A stretch of 32,699 nucleotides of DNA from an uncultured Lachnospiraceae bacterium (GCA_900320325.1 ONRU01000008.1:1-32699); one strand, 5' to 3'; shown: positions 1 to 7,365, counted from the stretch's first letter. Made by a program: numbers and translations. The notes: generated by a model from the letters alone, not told the origin.

Positions 1-68
1 CGTAGTGTCATGCATACCATGCTTAAAGCATGAATATTGCCTTATTTCTGGGGATTTGCACATAAAAA

Positions 69-140
69 GAGCAATACCCCCCGCTTTTGTGTATAATGTA
101 CATCGCCAAACACACATCATAGAAAAGCGTGGTATTGCTC
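69..140. repeat. Imperfect inverted repeat framing the transposase start
   Basis: GAGCAATACC at 69-78 is exactly complementary to GGTATTGCTC at 131-140, which abuts the transposase ATG at 141. Inside it, GCTTTT (83-88) pairs with AAAAGC (123-128) across a small internal loop. The transcript could fold so that the region just before the start codon is buried in a stem. It may be part of the element's left end or a means of damping transposase translation; the sequence does not decide between these. Confidence 0.5.
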
Positions 141-1586
141 ATGGACATTATACAGTTATTACTTTCAATCATCAATGATCTTAATTACGAGAAGCGCTGG
201 CTCCTCGGTTTTATCTGCAGATACATCCCTCTCAAGCAGTGGGCTTATGATGAGACACATTCCCCAAAGTACCAGAAGTTCAAAACGGATGAGCTCCCAA
301 GGATCATCCCTCTGGAGAAAAAGGACTGGCAGCACCTCAGGCGCGAATACCAGCGCACACACAACGGCCGTGAGCTCAAGCCGATCCGCCGGCGTGGCGA
401 ATGCAGTATCCCTGCCGATACGCGATGCCCATGCTGTAACGCCCCCGCTGAGTATCTCTACAGCAACAACGGCTCCAAGGGCCAGCTTCTGTGCAAGGTC
501 TGTAATACGTTGTTCTCCCCGCAGGACAACCGTTTCCACAAGGCTTTTGAGCTGCGCTGCCCCTTCTGCGGGCATACCCTTGTCCCAATAAGGAGCAGGA
601 AATTCTTTGTTGTCTGGAAATGCGTCAACAAAAAATGTTCCTACTACAAAGACAACCTCAAAAAAGTGGATCCCGATTCCCCGAACGGTAAAAGTGATTA
701 CAAGCTCCATTACATCTACAGGGAATTCAACGTCGACTTCTTCAGGATGCCCCTTGAGAGCCTTCCGAAGAACGCCTCTTCCCTGCGTTTCCGCAAATAT
801 GACGCCAATATCATGGGGCTCTGCCTCACCCTGCACGTCAATCTCGGGCTTTCCCTGCGGAAAACGTCCCAGGCCCTCATGGATCTCTACGGCTTCAAGG
901 TGTCCCACCAGCAGATCGCCAACTACTGTAAGACGGCCGCACTCTGTGTAAAGCCCTTTGTGGATCATTACGACTATAAGCCCGGCAAGGCCTTCGTGGC
1001 TGATGAGACATACATTAAGATCCGCGGTGTCCACTCCTTCGTCTGGTTCATCATGGATGCTGCCAGCCGTTCTATCCTCGGGTATCAGGTCTCCGACAAC
1101 CGCAGCGCAGGTCCCTGCATCATGGCGATGCGCATGGCCTTTGAGAAGCTGAAGAACAAGCTTCCGGAAGGCTTCCTTTTTGTTGCCGACGGCTATAGCG
1201 CCTATCCTCTTGCAGCACAGCAGTTCTTCCTTGAGTTCGGCGAACGGATGAGGTTTGAGATCACGCAGGTGATCGGCCTTACAAACGACGATGCCGTCTC
1301 CGCCAGGTACCGTCCATACAAGCAGCTGATCGAGCGTCTCAACCGTACCTACAGGGCGTCTTACCGCCATACGAACGGCTTCGACGGGATAGAAGGTGCG
1401 AATTACGGGCTTTCGCTCTGGGTCGCTTATTACAACTTCCTGCGGCCGCACAAGTCCCTCGGTTACAGGGTCCTGAACAGCGTGGAAGAACTCCAGAACG
1501 CTGACAACATGCCCGGCAAATGGCAGCTCATGATCTACTATGGCCAGCAGATAATCCTTCAGATGCAGAAACAGTCCGCGTTATGA
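141..1586 (+). CDS. DDE transposase with N-terminal zinc ribbons
   Basis: This is the transposase of the insertion sequence, expected to cut and join element ends through a DDE RNase H-like catalytic core. The N-terminal third carries two Cys-rich motifs, CPCCNAPAEYLY with a partner CKVC, and CPFCG with CVNKKC, typical of zinc-ribbon DNA-binding parts. The catalytic core shows FVADETYIK (first Asp), FVADGYSAY (second Asp) and KQLIERLNRTYR (Glu), followed by YYNFLRPHKSL, as in IS6/IS240-like and related integrase-fold transposases. I cannot fix the exact IS family. The chosen ATG follows the inverted repeat directly and has no clear Shine-Dalgarno; a GTG at 129 would add four residues. The reading frame is intact at about 481 residues with no frameshift. 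Confidence 0.9.
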   Translation: MDIIQLLLSIINDLNYEKRWLLGFICRYIPLKQWAYDETHSPKYQKFKTDELPRIIPLEKKDWQHLRREYQRTHNGRELKPIRRRGECSIPADTRCPCCNAPAEYLYSNNGSKGQLLCKVCNTLFSPQDNRFHKAFELRCPFCGHTLVPIRSRKFFVVWKCVNKKCSYYKDNLKKVDPDSPNGKSDYKLHYIYREFNVDFFRMPLESLPKNASSLRFRKYDANIMGLCLTLHVNLGLSLRKTSQALMDLYGFKVSHQQIANYCKTAALCVKPFVDHYDYKPGKAFVADETYIKIRGVHSFVWFIMDAASRSILGYQVSDNRSAGPCIMAMRMAFEKLKNKLPEGFLFVADGYSAYPLAAQQFFLEFGERMRFEITQVIGLTNDDAVSARYRPYKQLIERLNRTYRASYRHTNGFDGIEGANYGLSLWVAYYNFLRPHKSLGYRVLNSVEELQNADNMPGKWQLMIYYGQQIILQMQKQSAL

Positions 1587-1593
1587 ACAGGGA

Positions 1594-1818
1594 GCGGAAC
1601 CGTTGTCAAGGGAACCGTGGAATACCGGAACAGGCGGAGGAACCGCCTGTGAGGATATGCCGCGAAATGTCCCTTGACATAAGGTTCGCGGATCATCCTC
1701 TTGTCTGGGAAAGGGGCCGCTGCGCCTTTCCCTGCTTCCGGCGAGGACGGGTCCGGGCAGAGCCCGGGAGAAGGGTCAAGGGACGAGTCCCTTGCGGGTT
1801 CTTAGGGCAGCGCCCTAA
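1594..1818. repeat. Array of palindromes downstream of the transposase
   Basis: Six inverted repeats lie in 225 bases. TGTCAAGGGA (1604-1613) pairs with TCCCTTGACA (1670-1679), and the flanks 1594-1603 and 1680-1689 extend this imperfectly. An 8-bp hairpin at 1630-1637/1643-1650 nests inside it. Then come hairpins at 1707-1714/1725-1732, 1753-1758/1762-1767, 1777-1784/1787-1794 and 1802-1808/1812-1818. The last three are centred near 1760, 1785 and 1810, about 25 bp apart, and have similar G-run/short loop/C-run cores. They may be the element's structured right end, a small RNA or a palindromic intergenic repeat. No protein-coding pattern is convincing here. Confidence 0.6.
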
Positions 1819-1829
1819 TTTAATATAAT
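1802..1829 (+). terminator. Possible terminator of the transposase transcript
   Basis: TTAGGGC pairs perfectly with GCCCTAA across a three-base loop, and an AT-rich stretch with short T runs follows. The stem is short and the T tract is interrupted, so this is a weak candidate. It is also the last hairpin of the palindrome array. Confidence 0.35.
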
Positions 1830-1937
1830 TTAAGCGGAAATTCGAAAAAACAGCAACATATTTCGAATAATTTTGAATAAACAAGAGATATTGTCAGCAG
1901 TTTAAAAGAAATCCCGAAAATTACAAAAAACTTGAAA

Positions 1938-1965
1938 TTGTAGTAAAAGTGAAGTAGAGTATAAT
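1938..1965 (+). promoter_or_regulatory. Candidate promoter of the LacI-family gene
   Basis: TTGTAG (1938-1943) and TATAAT (1960-1965) are separated by 16 bases in an AT-rich spacer (1819-2067) that otherwise holds no gene. The -10 is perfect and the -35 partial. Transcription would start near 1972, about 96 bases before the chosen ATG. Confidence 0.5.
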
Positions 1966-1974
1966 TACAAAAAC

Positions 1975-1986
1975 GATTTCGAAACA
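1975..1986. promoter_or_regulatory. Candidate LacI-type operator
   Basis: TTTCGAAA at 1977-1984 is a perfect palindrome with a central CG, the centre favoured by LacI-family operators, and lies just after the predicted transcription start. The TTCGAA core also occurs at 1841-1846 and 1862-1867 in the same spacer. The position suits autoregulation, but a short AT-rich palindrome is weak evidence. Confidence 0.3.
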
Positions 1987-2067
1987 AAAAAACAAAACCC
2001 GCTTAAGGTGGCTGGTTAGGTTTACTGTTGATCAAATATTATAGTGAAAGAGGCTGGGGCAGAAAAA

Positions 2068-3087
2068 ATGATTTCTCTGAAAGATATCGCTGCAGCATGC
2101 AATGTATCTGTGGCTACTGTTAGCAAGGCGCTCAACGATCAGCATGATGTCAGCGCGAAAACGAAGGAACTGGTAAGGCAGAAGGCCAAGGAACTCGGGT
2201 ATTTCCCCAATTCGGCAGCCAAGATGCTCAAGACCAATGAATCCAGAAACATAGGCGTTCTCTTTGTAGACGAAACGCAGAGCGGCCTGACCCATGATTA
2301 TTTCAATCATGTCCTTGACAGTTTTAAAAGGGGCATTGAGAAATATGACTATGATCTGACCCTGATCAACTGCAGTAAAGGAAATTCCCGGCAGATGACC
2401 TATCTGGAACGGGCCAGATACAGAGGATTCGACGGAATTGCCATAGCCTGTATCGATTTTCAGGATCCGGAAGTCGTTGAGCTGATCACCAGTGACATAC
2501 CGGTTGTTACGATCGACTACATATTCAATAATACGATCGGTATCATTTCCGATAATGTCAAAGGCATGGAAGACCTTGTTGAATATGTATACAGCAGGGG
2601 ACACCGCAGGATCGCTTATATCCACGGGACGGACTCCTCCGTCACACAGGCGAGACTGACCTCCTTTTTTTCAACGGTCTATAAGCTGGGGGGAGAGATT
2701 CCTGAGGAATATCTGCGGGTTGCGGCTTACAGGGATACCGCGGCGGCTTATGAGAAGACTATGGAACTGCTGGATTTGGAGGAACGGCCTACCTGCATTT
2801 TTTATCCGGATGATTTCGCCAGCTTCGGCGGAATCAACGCAATCCGGGCCAGAAAACTGCGGATCCCGGATGATATTTCAGTCGTTGGCTATGACGGCAT
2901 CAGCATGGCCCTGTTCCAGGAGCCCAGCCTGACGACCCTGAAACAGGATACGGAAAAGATCGGGAGCTATGCGGCGGAGAGTCTGATCGGGCTGATCAAA
3001 TCTCCCAGGACGACCATTATCCGGCCCATCACAGTTCCCGGACATCTGATTGAAGGTGGATCGGTATTGGATCTGAACGAATCATAA
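2068..3087 (+). CDS. LacI-family transcriptional regulator
   Basis: A DNA-binding repressor or activator of the LacI/GalR family. The N-terminus reads MISLKDIAAACNVSVATVSK, the classical LacI helix-turn-helix at residues 3-22, followed by the hinge region and a periplasmic-binding-protein-like sensor domain to the C-terminus (NIGVLFVDE, then the late VVGYDGISMA and PSLTTLKQD motifs typical of the family). The 339-residue length is normal. I chose the ATG at 2068 because it gives the standard family N-terminus; a GTG at 2044 is in frame but has no ribosome binding site. The ligand cannot be read from the sequence. The closest sugar gene is malQ at 4483, so a maltodextrin or glucan regulator is possible, though a spacer, a terminator-like hairpin and another gene lie between. 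Confidence 0.92.
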   Translation: MISLKDIAAACNVSVATVSKALNDQHDVSAKTKELVRQKAKELGYFPNSAAKMLKTNESRNIGVLFVDETQSGLTHDYFNHVLDSFKRGIEKYDYDLTLINCSKGNSRQMTYLERARYRGFDGIAIACIDFQDPEVVELITSDIPVVTIDYIFNNTIGIISDNVKGMEDLVEYVYSRGHRRIAYIHGTDSSVTQARLTSFFSTVYKLGGEIPEEYLRVAAYRDTAAAYEKTMELLDLEERPTCIFYPDDFASFGGINAIRARKLRIPDDISVVGYDGISMALFQEPSLTTLKQDTEKIGSYAAESLIGLIKSPRTTIIRPITVPGHLIEGGSVLDLNES

Positions 3088-3269
3088 TCGTCAGTACAAT
3101 GTCTGAAAGCATAGACGCAGGCGGACTGTTTTCCGCCGGTAGTTAAACTGTTCAACTATGTTCAATTTTTTTCCCTTAATGGAGGAGGAAGTGATGAGCG
3201 AAAGCTGATTTTCAGCAGTAATGATGAAAAAGACGCTTCCGCTCCTGCTTTTTCATTACCTCCTTAACG

Positions 3270-3307
3270 ATGAAAGAACCTCCGGCGATTGCCGGAGGTT
3301 CTTTCAT
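3270..3307. terminator. Long perfect hairpin, probable bidirectional terminator
   Basis: A 17-bp perfect stem (3270-3286 with 3291-3307) closes on a GATT loop. Its outer part is A-rich on one arm and T-rich on the other, and the inner part is GC-rich, the usual look of an intrinsic terminator. No long T run follows on either strand. It sits between the LacI-family gene on one side and the minus-strand thioesterase remnant on the other. Confidence 0.6.
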
Positions 3308-3314
3308 GCTGCAG

Positions 3315-3452
3315 TCATTCTCTTTTTGCAGCGGCTTTGGCCTCAAAACGGGCCTTGTCAACGACAGCCCGCTGATGGCTGCCTTCCCCGATCAGGCCGG
3401 CTCCATCATAGGCACGCACCTGGAAAGTCAGGAGCCTGCCGTTATTGGAAAT
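3315..3452 (-). pseudogene. C-terminal remnant of a FlK-like hotdog thioesterase
   Basis: The minus strand encodes about 46 residues ending in a stop at 3315. They include GRLLTFQVRAYDGAGLIGEG, then SHQRAVVDKARF. This matches the last strands of small hotdog-fold thioesterases of the FlK-like group, which end in a similar pattern of an ELxFxVxAxD strand, GLIGEGxHxR and a short basic tail. The N-terminal two thirds, including the helix and catalytic residues, are missing, and no continuation was seen in other frames beyond about 3455. The upstream DNA now holds a plus-strand promoter. I read this as a deletion remnant; family assignment is from memory of the motif. Confidence 0.55.
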
Positions 3453-3485
3453 ATCATCATTTTTCGCTGTCTGCTGTGACTTTTT

Positions 3486-3514
3486 TTGGAAGAAATTCAA
3501 TTATCTGCTATAAT
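3486..3514 (+). promoter_or_regulatory. Promoter of the lipoprotein gene
   Basis: TTGGAA (3486-3491) is followed after 17 bases by a perfect TATAAT (3509-3514) with an extended -10 TG just upstream. It would give a leader of roughly 115 bases before the TTG start at 3636. A TTGACG (3525-3530) and an extended-type TATACA (3552-3557) also occur further down but are 21 bases apart, too far for a standard promoter. Confidence 0.65.
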
Positions 3515-3635
3515 CAAAAGGGCCTTGACGGTATGACGGACATTTTTGTGCTATACATACAAAAAAGGATCCGGGCGTGTCAGAACCATGAACATATTCC
3601 GGCCGCGGGCCGGGTGAAGACAGGAGAAGATTATA

Positions 3636-4361
3636 TTGGAAATCAGGCGCTGCGTACAGGAGAAAAAAAGAACAGAGAGAAAGCAGAAGGTCCTGCTGTG
3701 GATTCTCCTGGTCCTGCTGGTCCTGTCCGGCTGCGGCGGCGGGACATCCCAGACAGGCAGTACGGCGGACACAGCATCCGCGACAGCGGCGGCTGCGCAG
3801 GAAGCGGAGGAGGACGTCCCGGAATCCTACAGAAAACTGGAGGAAGCAGCTGGGACGATTGAAGGCAGGATTTATACCAATCCCTGTTTCAGGGTGCAGA
3901 TCGCCGCGCCAGAAGGATTTTCCCTCTACGGCAGCAATGTGACAGAGCAGCTTCAGGGCAGGAGCCGGCTTGAATCTGCCAGAACCGCCAACAGTTTTAT
4001 AGATATGTATGGACGTAAGGAAGGGGAGGGATCCCTCCAGTCCATTTCAGTTCTTCTGGGCAGCCTGGATTCCGTGATCAGTCCGGAAACCATGGACCTG
4101 ACCATTCAGACTGCCATATCCCGGGTCTCGGAGATACTGGCGGCAGAAGGGGCGGAGGATATTAATGTGACAGCGGCGAATGCTGTATTTCTGGGGAAAG
4201 AGGCCAGAACGGTGGAGATTAGCTGCCGGAAAGACGGGCAGATTCTGTTGGAACGGGAGATATTTCTGGCCAGTGACTCGTATTTACTCGAGATTGTTTT
4301 TACCGGCGCGACACCGGAAGAGATCGAGCGGCTGCAGAAATGCTGCAGCGTGATCAGGTAG
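3636..4361 (+). CDS. Putative lipoprotein of unknown function
   Basis: I do not recognise a family. The protein starts with a basic stretch and a hydrophobic segment, LLWILLVLLVLSGCGGG, a clear type II signal peptide with lipobox LSGC, so Cys33 should be lipidated and the protein held on the outer face of the membrane. A Ser/Thr/Ala-rich linker (to about residue 60) leads into a compact domain of about 180 residues (GRIYTNPCFRVQIAAPEGF and on) of mixed alpha/beta character. The start is TTG, supported by AGGAG at 3622-3626 and by giving a complete signal peptide. It is the first gene after the strong promoter at 3486. About 120 bases separate it from malQ, so the two need not share a transcript. 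Confidence 0.8.
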   Translation: MEIRRCVQEKKRTERKQKVLLWILLVLLVLSGCGGGTSQTGSTADTASATAAAAQEAEEDVPESYRKLEEAAGTIEGRIYTNPCFRVQIAAPEGFSLYGSNVTEQLQGRSRLESARTANSFIDMYGRKEGEGSLQSISVLLGSLDSVISPETMDLTIQTAISRVSEILAAEGAEDINVTAANAVFLGKEARTVEISCRKDGQILLEREIFLASDSYLLEIVFTGATPEEIERLQKCCSVIR

Positions 4362-4482
4362 AGGTATTATATAACAGGAATTTAGAGGGGGACTGCAGGA
4401 CGGTCCCGCAGTGAACATACAATCCGGTGAGCGATTACAGTACAGTATCGATTGACTTTTGTATGTATTAAGGGGGAATACT

Positions 4483-6003
4483 ATGGAGAGAAAGAGCGGG
4501 ATCCTGCTGCCGGTCAGCAGCCTTCCTTCCAGATACGGCATCGGCTGTTTTTCCAGGGAGGCGTATGAATTTGTGGATTATCTGGTCCGGGCCGGCCAGA
4601 CCTACTGGCAGATCCTGCCGCTTGGCCAGACCGGCTATGGGGACTCGCCCTATCAGTCTTTTTCAACCTTCGCGGGCAATCCTTATTTTATCGATCCGGA
4701 GAAACTGATCCAGCTGGAATATATCAGCAGAGAAGAGGCGGATGCTGCCGACTGCAGCGGGGATCCTGCCAGGGTCAGCTATGCGGATCTGTATGACAGG
4801 CGCCACCTGCTGCTGGCCAAAGCCTACCGGAACAGCCCTTTTGCGCTGCAGCTCAAAGACAGATGGAAGAGCCGTGATTATGACCGGGAGAGGGAGGATT
4901 TCAATCGCTTTATCCAGGAAAATATTGACTGGCTGCAGGATTACGCCCTCTATTGGGCGGTGAAGCAGGAGATGGGCGGCATTCCCTTCATCAAATGGGA
5001 ACGCGGCATCCGCCTGCGGGAGCCGGAGGCTGTGGCCAAATGGACAGGGCGCCTGTCAGAACATATCCGTTTTATACAGTTCCAGCAGTATATGTTCTTC
5101 AGCCAGTGGACAGAGCTGAAAAAATACGCCAATGAGAAGGGGATTCGTATTATAGGCGATCTGCCAATCTATGTGGCCTTTGACAGCGCGGATGCCTGGA
5201 GTCATCCGGAGCTTTTTGAATTTGATGAAGACGGCTACCCGACTGTGGTAGCGGGCTGTCCGCCGGATGCCTTTTCCGAAACGGGCCAGCTGTGGGGGAA
5301 TCCTATTTACAGGTGGGACTATCATAAAGAGACCGGCTACAGCTGGTGGATGGACCGTCTGGGTCATGCTTTCCGCCTTTATGATATGGTCCGAATAGAC
5401 CATTTCAGAGGATTTGATGAGTATTATACGATTACCAGCGGTTCACAGACTGCCATAGGCGGACAGTGGAAGCCGGGACCCGGTATCGACCTGTTCCGGG
5501 TCATGAAGGAAAGACTGGGTGACAGGGATATCATTGCCGAGGACCTGGGTTATCTGACGCCGTCTGTCCACCGTCTGCTGGAGGATTCGGGATATCCGGG
5601 CATGAAGGTCCTGCAGTTTGCCTTTTCGGGCGATCCTGCCAACCTGTATCTGCCCCACAATCATGTAGAGAACAGTGTGGTCTATACAGGGACTCATGAT
5701 AACCAGACAACGGCGGGCTGGTATCAGTCTGCTCCCAAATATGAGAGAGCTTTCATTCACAAATATCTGGGGATTTTCGGCAGGGATGCCACGCCCGGGG
5801 ATATGATACGTACCGCCCTGATGAGCGTTGCCGCGCTGGCGGTCATTCCCATGCAGGATTATCTGGAACTGGGAGATGAGGCCAGGATCAATACGCCCTC
5901 TACCATGGGCAGCAACTGGCAGTGGCGGCTGGTCCCGGGGCAGCTGACAGACCAGCTGGCGGACCGGATTCGCGACCTGACAGAGCTTTACCAGCGGATC
6001 TGA
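4483..6003 (+). CDS. malQ: 4-alpha-glucanotransferase (amylomaltase, GH77)
   Basis: MalQ transfers alpha-1,4-glucan segments between maltodextrins, releasing glucose, and acts in the cytoplasm in maltodextrin and glycogen breakdown. Family marks are the N-terminal SGILLPVSSLPSRYGIG, GYGDSPYQSFSTFAGNPYFI, the nucleophile region VRIDHFRGF with Asp near 306, the acid/base region IAEDLGYLTP with Glu near 353, and YTGTHDNQTT, the conserved HDN. The length of 506 residues is normal. The ATG at 4483 follows AGGGGG at 4470-4475 at ideal spacing; an in-frame ATG at 4459 lacks a site and would overlap it. Downstream, a small membrane protein gene follows after 86 bases. The phosphohexomutase at 14811 would handle glucose-1-phosphate made in the same pathway. 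Confidence 0.96.
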   Translation: MERKSGILLPVSSLPSRYGIGCFSREAYEFVDYLVRAGQTYWQILPLGQTGYGDSPYQSFSTFAGNPYFIDPEKLIQLEYISREEADAADCSGDPARVSYADLYDRRHLLLAKAYRNSPFALQLKDRWKSRDYDREREDFNRFIQENIDWLQDYALYWAVKQEMGGIPFIKWERGIRLREPEAVAKWTGRLSEHIRFIQFQQYMFFSQWTELKKYANEKGIRIIGDLPIYVAFDSADAWSHPELFEFDEDGYPTVVAGCPPDAFSETGQLWGNPIYRWDYHKETGYSWWMDRLGHAFRLYDMVRIDHFRGFDEYYTITSGSQTAIGGQWKPGPGIDLFRVMKERLGDRDIIAEDLGYLTPSVHRLLEDSGYPGMKVLQFAFSGDPANLYLPHNHVENSVVYTGTHDNQTTAGWYQSAPKYERAFIHKYLGIFGRDATPGDMIRTALMSVAALAVIPMQDYLELGDEARINTPSTMGSNWQWRLVPGQLTDQLADRIRDLTELYQRI

Positions 6004-6089
6004 AGCCGCAGGGAAGCGCAGACGGATCGTATGAAAGAAAAAAGGGGCGCCCCGGGGCGGCCGCGCGGAACAAGACAGGAGAGAGGCGT

Positions 6090-6623
6090 ATGGCCAAAAA
6101 AAGAAAAAAAGCAGAGGAACTTGTAAAGGGACTGGTCTTCAGCAGAGATGTGTTCGAGGAAGGATTCGGGGAAATCTATGCCAGAATCAATCAATGGACT
6201 CTTCCGGGGGTCCTGGTGCTGGCACTGGTCCTGGCAGTCATCAACTTTGGGACCGATGTAGCAGGTCTGCCGCTGCCGGCCAAAATCCTTCTTTATCTGG
6301 GGATTATTTACGGCACGATCTGCGTATTTGTCTGGCCCACCAGCTTTTTTATCCAGCAGGGCAGGATCCGCCTGTTGAAAGAAAGCTATATTGAAGTCTA
6401 CAGGGATATGATCATTTACTATAAATGTGACAGCAAGACGCTTAATACGCCCCACTATACGCCTTTGTCCGCCGAGCGCATCAAAACGGCCGAGCAGTCC
6501 AAACGCTATCTGACCCTGAAGGGAGATATCCTGAACCGGGAGAACGGCAGCAGACCGGAGGTCCTGAAAATCCCGGTGGCCTTTGAAGATATGGAAGCGG
6601 TTGCCCGGCTGGCGCGGCGCTGA
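6090..6623 (+). CDS. Small two-segment membrane protein, function unknown
   Basis: No family is recognised. After a basic N-terminus (MAKKRKKAEE) and a short amphipathic part, two hydrophobic segments appear at about residues 36-56 (GVLVLALVLAVINFG) and 64-88 (ILLYLGIIYGTICVFVW). The remaining 85 residues are soluble and strand-rich (ESYIEVYRDMIIYY, then a basic run and LTLKGDIL), which resembles the bacterial PH-like membrane-associated domains, though this is only a resemblance. The chosen ATG follows AGGAGAGAGG at 6077-6086. A longer in-frame reading from 5922 overlaps the end of malQ, is rich in Ala/Gly/Pro/Arg and is not credible. Likely co-transcribed with malQ. Confidence 0.75.
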   Translation: MAKKRKKAEELVKGLVFSRDVFEEGFGEIYARINQWTLPGVLVLALVLAVINFGTDVAGLPLPAKILLYLGIIYGTICVFVWPTSFFIQQGRIRLLKESYIEVYRDMIIYYKCDSKTLNTPHYTPLSAERIKTAEQSKRYLTLKGDILNRENGSRPEVLKIPVAFEDMEAVARLARR

Positions 6624-6646
6624 GTTCCGGGAACACGCAGAAAAAG

Positions 6647-6679
6647 AGGAGAGTGAGAACGTTCAGTTCTCACTCTCCT
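6647..6679. terminator. Bidirectional terminator between convergent genes
   Basis: A 14-bp perfect stem (6647-6660 with 6666-6679) closes on a five-base loop. It lies where the membrane protein gene and the minus-strand CYTH gene meet, and it includes the last codons and stop of the CYTH gene. On the minus strand it is followed by a run of T, as expected for an intrinsic terminator; on the plus strand the tail is only partly T-rich. Confidence 0.8.
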
Positions 6680-7166
6680 TCATTCTTGTCTTCTGCCAGT
6701 AGGCGCCCATGGACTGTCCCGGCTGGCTGGTCACTTCGTCATCCAGATAGGCCGACAGACCGACGGAGGCGGGGTTCCAGGACGTGGCCTGTTTTACAGT
6801 CGGATATTCCACTTCGGCGTACCAGAACTCGTCAGGCAGGCCCTGATCCACATGGCTGACTTCCAGGTGCAGGCCGTCGGGGAGCTGATAGGTACGGCGG
6901 GTCTTGGGAATCAGGGGTAGTCCGATCAGTTCCTCCAGATGGTCAAAGGTCTCTTTTTCCAGATTGATCTCGATCTCCTGACGGGCCAGAAGTCCGGGAG
7001 ATTTAATACAGAGTACATATTCGGTTCCGCCGCCCACCATGGATTCTTCACGGATCCGGACGGTCGGGACCAGACTGATATAGCCCTGACGCATCTCCTG
7101 CTCAAATAAGAGGGGAAGTTCCGGATAAGGCCATCCCTCTACCATCCATTTTCTTTCGATTTCCAT
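6663..7166 (-). CDS. CYTH-domain protein (triphosphate tunnel metalloenzyme)
   Basis: The protein opens with MEIERKWMV, the ExExK signature of CYTH/triphosphate tunnel enzymes, which bind triphosphate and metal in a beta-barrel. Further charged strands fit the tunnel: TVRIREES, YVLCIKSPG, RQEIEINL, RTYQL, HLEVSHVD and AEVEYP. Bacterial members are often inorganic triphosphatases or thiamine triphosphatases; the true substrate cannot be told from the sequence. At 167 residues it is a single domain without the CHAD partner often found with it. The stop codon lies inside the terminator hairpin. The upstream region carries two copies of a 17-bp direct repeat that may regulate it. Confidence 0.88.
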   Translation of the reverse strand: MEIERKWMVEGWPYPELPLLFEQEMRQGYISLVPTVRIREESMVGGGTEYVLCIKSPGLLARQEIEINLEKETFDHLEELIGLPLIPKTRRTYQLPDGLHLEVSHVDQGLPDEFWYAEVEYPTVKQATSWNPASVGLSAYLDDEVTSQPGQSMGAYWQKTRMKESEN

Positions 7167-7171
7167 TTTTT

Positions 7172-7220
7172 TATGCCGGACAGACCGGTATTCCTTTCCA
7201 TAGTATGCCGGACAGACCGG
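7172..7220. repeat. Two 17-bp direct repeats before the CYTH gene
   Basis: TATGCCGGACAGACCGG occurs identically at 7172-7188 and 7204-7220, 32 bases apart (about three helical turns). They lie in the 5' leader of the CYTH gene, within the region between two divergent genes. Each unit has CCGG at both ends of a short core. The spacing on one DNA face suggests a protein-binding pair, but a chance duplication cannot be excluded. Confidence 0.6.
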
Positions 7221-7251
7221 CTCTGTTTATAGTTTAACACGGAAACAACAC

Positions 7252-7279
7252 TTGTGGCGCAGGGAAAAAATGGTATAAT
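7252..7279 (+). promoter_or_regulatory. Promoter of the acyltransferase gene
   Basis: TTGTGG (7252-7257) and TATAAT (7274-7279) are 16 bases apart, with TGG directly before the -10 giving an extended -10. The start of transcription would be near 7286, about 80 bases before the ATG at 7366. Confidence 0.6.
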
Positions 7280-7365
7280 GCTCACATGAAATCACGGGAA
7301 AGAGGCCGGCAGCGCCGGCGTCAGATACAGAACGAGTACAATGACAGTAAAGGAAGGGATGTCTG

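Larger units (their letters stand above)
61..1820 (+). mobile_element. Insertion sequence with a single DDE transposase; ends not resolved
   Basis: A single transposase gene fills this stretch, with a short inverted repeat before its start and a series of palindromes after its stop. I could not find a matched pair of terminal inverted repeats or a target duplication, so both ends are approximate. The left limit is placed just before the inverted repeat at 69-140, and the right limit after the last palindrome at 1802-1818. Base composition falls sharply beyond 1820 into AT-rich spacer, which fits an element boundary near there. The gene is intact, so the element may still be active. Confidence 0.5.
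3088..3485. other. Gene-free structured spacer
   Basis: This interval has no convincing intact gene. A hairpin GGCGGA/TCCGCC lies at 3120-3137. An unusually strong Shine-Dalgarno-like GGAGGAGG at 3181-3188 is followed by an ATG at 3193 that reaches a stop after four codons. TTAATGGAGG (3176-3185) can pair with CCTCCTTAA (3259-3267) apart from one bulged base, which would hide that site; inside it ATGAAAAAG (3224-3232) pairs with CTTTTTCAT (3248-3256). A long perfect hairpin follows at 3270-3307, then the remnant of a minus-strand gene. Confidence 0.5.

Noticed and set aside
165..1451. 428-residue minus-strand ORF across the transposase
   Set aside because: It lies wholly antisense to a gene with clear DDE motifs, and its product shows no domain; it is a by-product of codon use.
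3525..3557. Second promoter TTGACG / TATACA before the lipoprotein gene
   Set aside because: The boxes are 21 bases apart, too far for a normal sigma-A promoter, and a better promoter lies just upstream.
3221..3862. 213-residue ORF overlapping the lipoprotein gene
   Set aside because: It crosses a strong hairpin, a gene remnant and a promoter, and its second half is a frame-shifted reading of the lipoprotein, which has a proper signal peptide and ribosome binding site.
5922..6089. N-terminal extension of the small membrane protein into malQ
   Set aside because: The added residues overlap the end of malQ in another frame, are biased in composition, and a strong ribosome binding site precedes the ATG at 6090.
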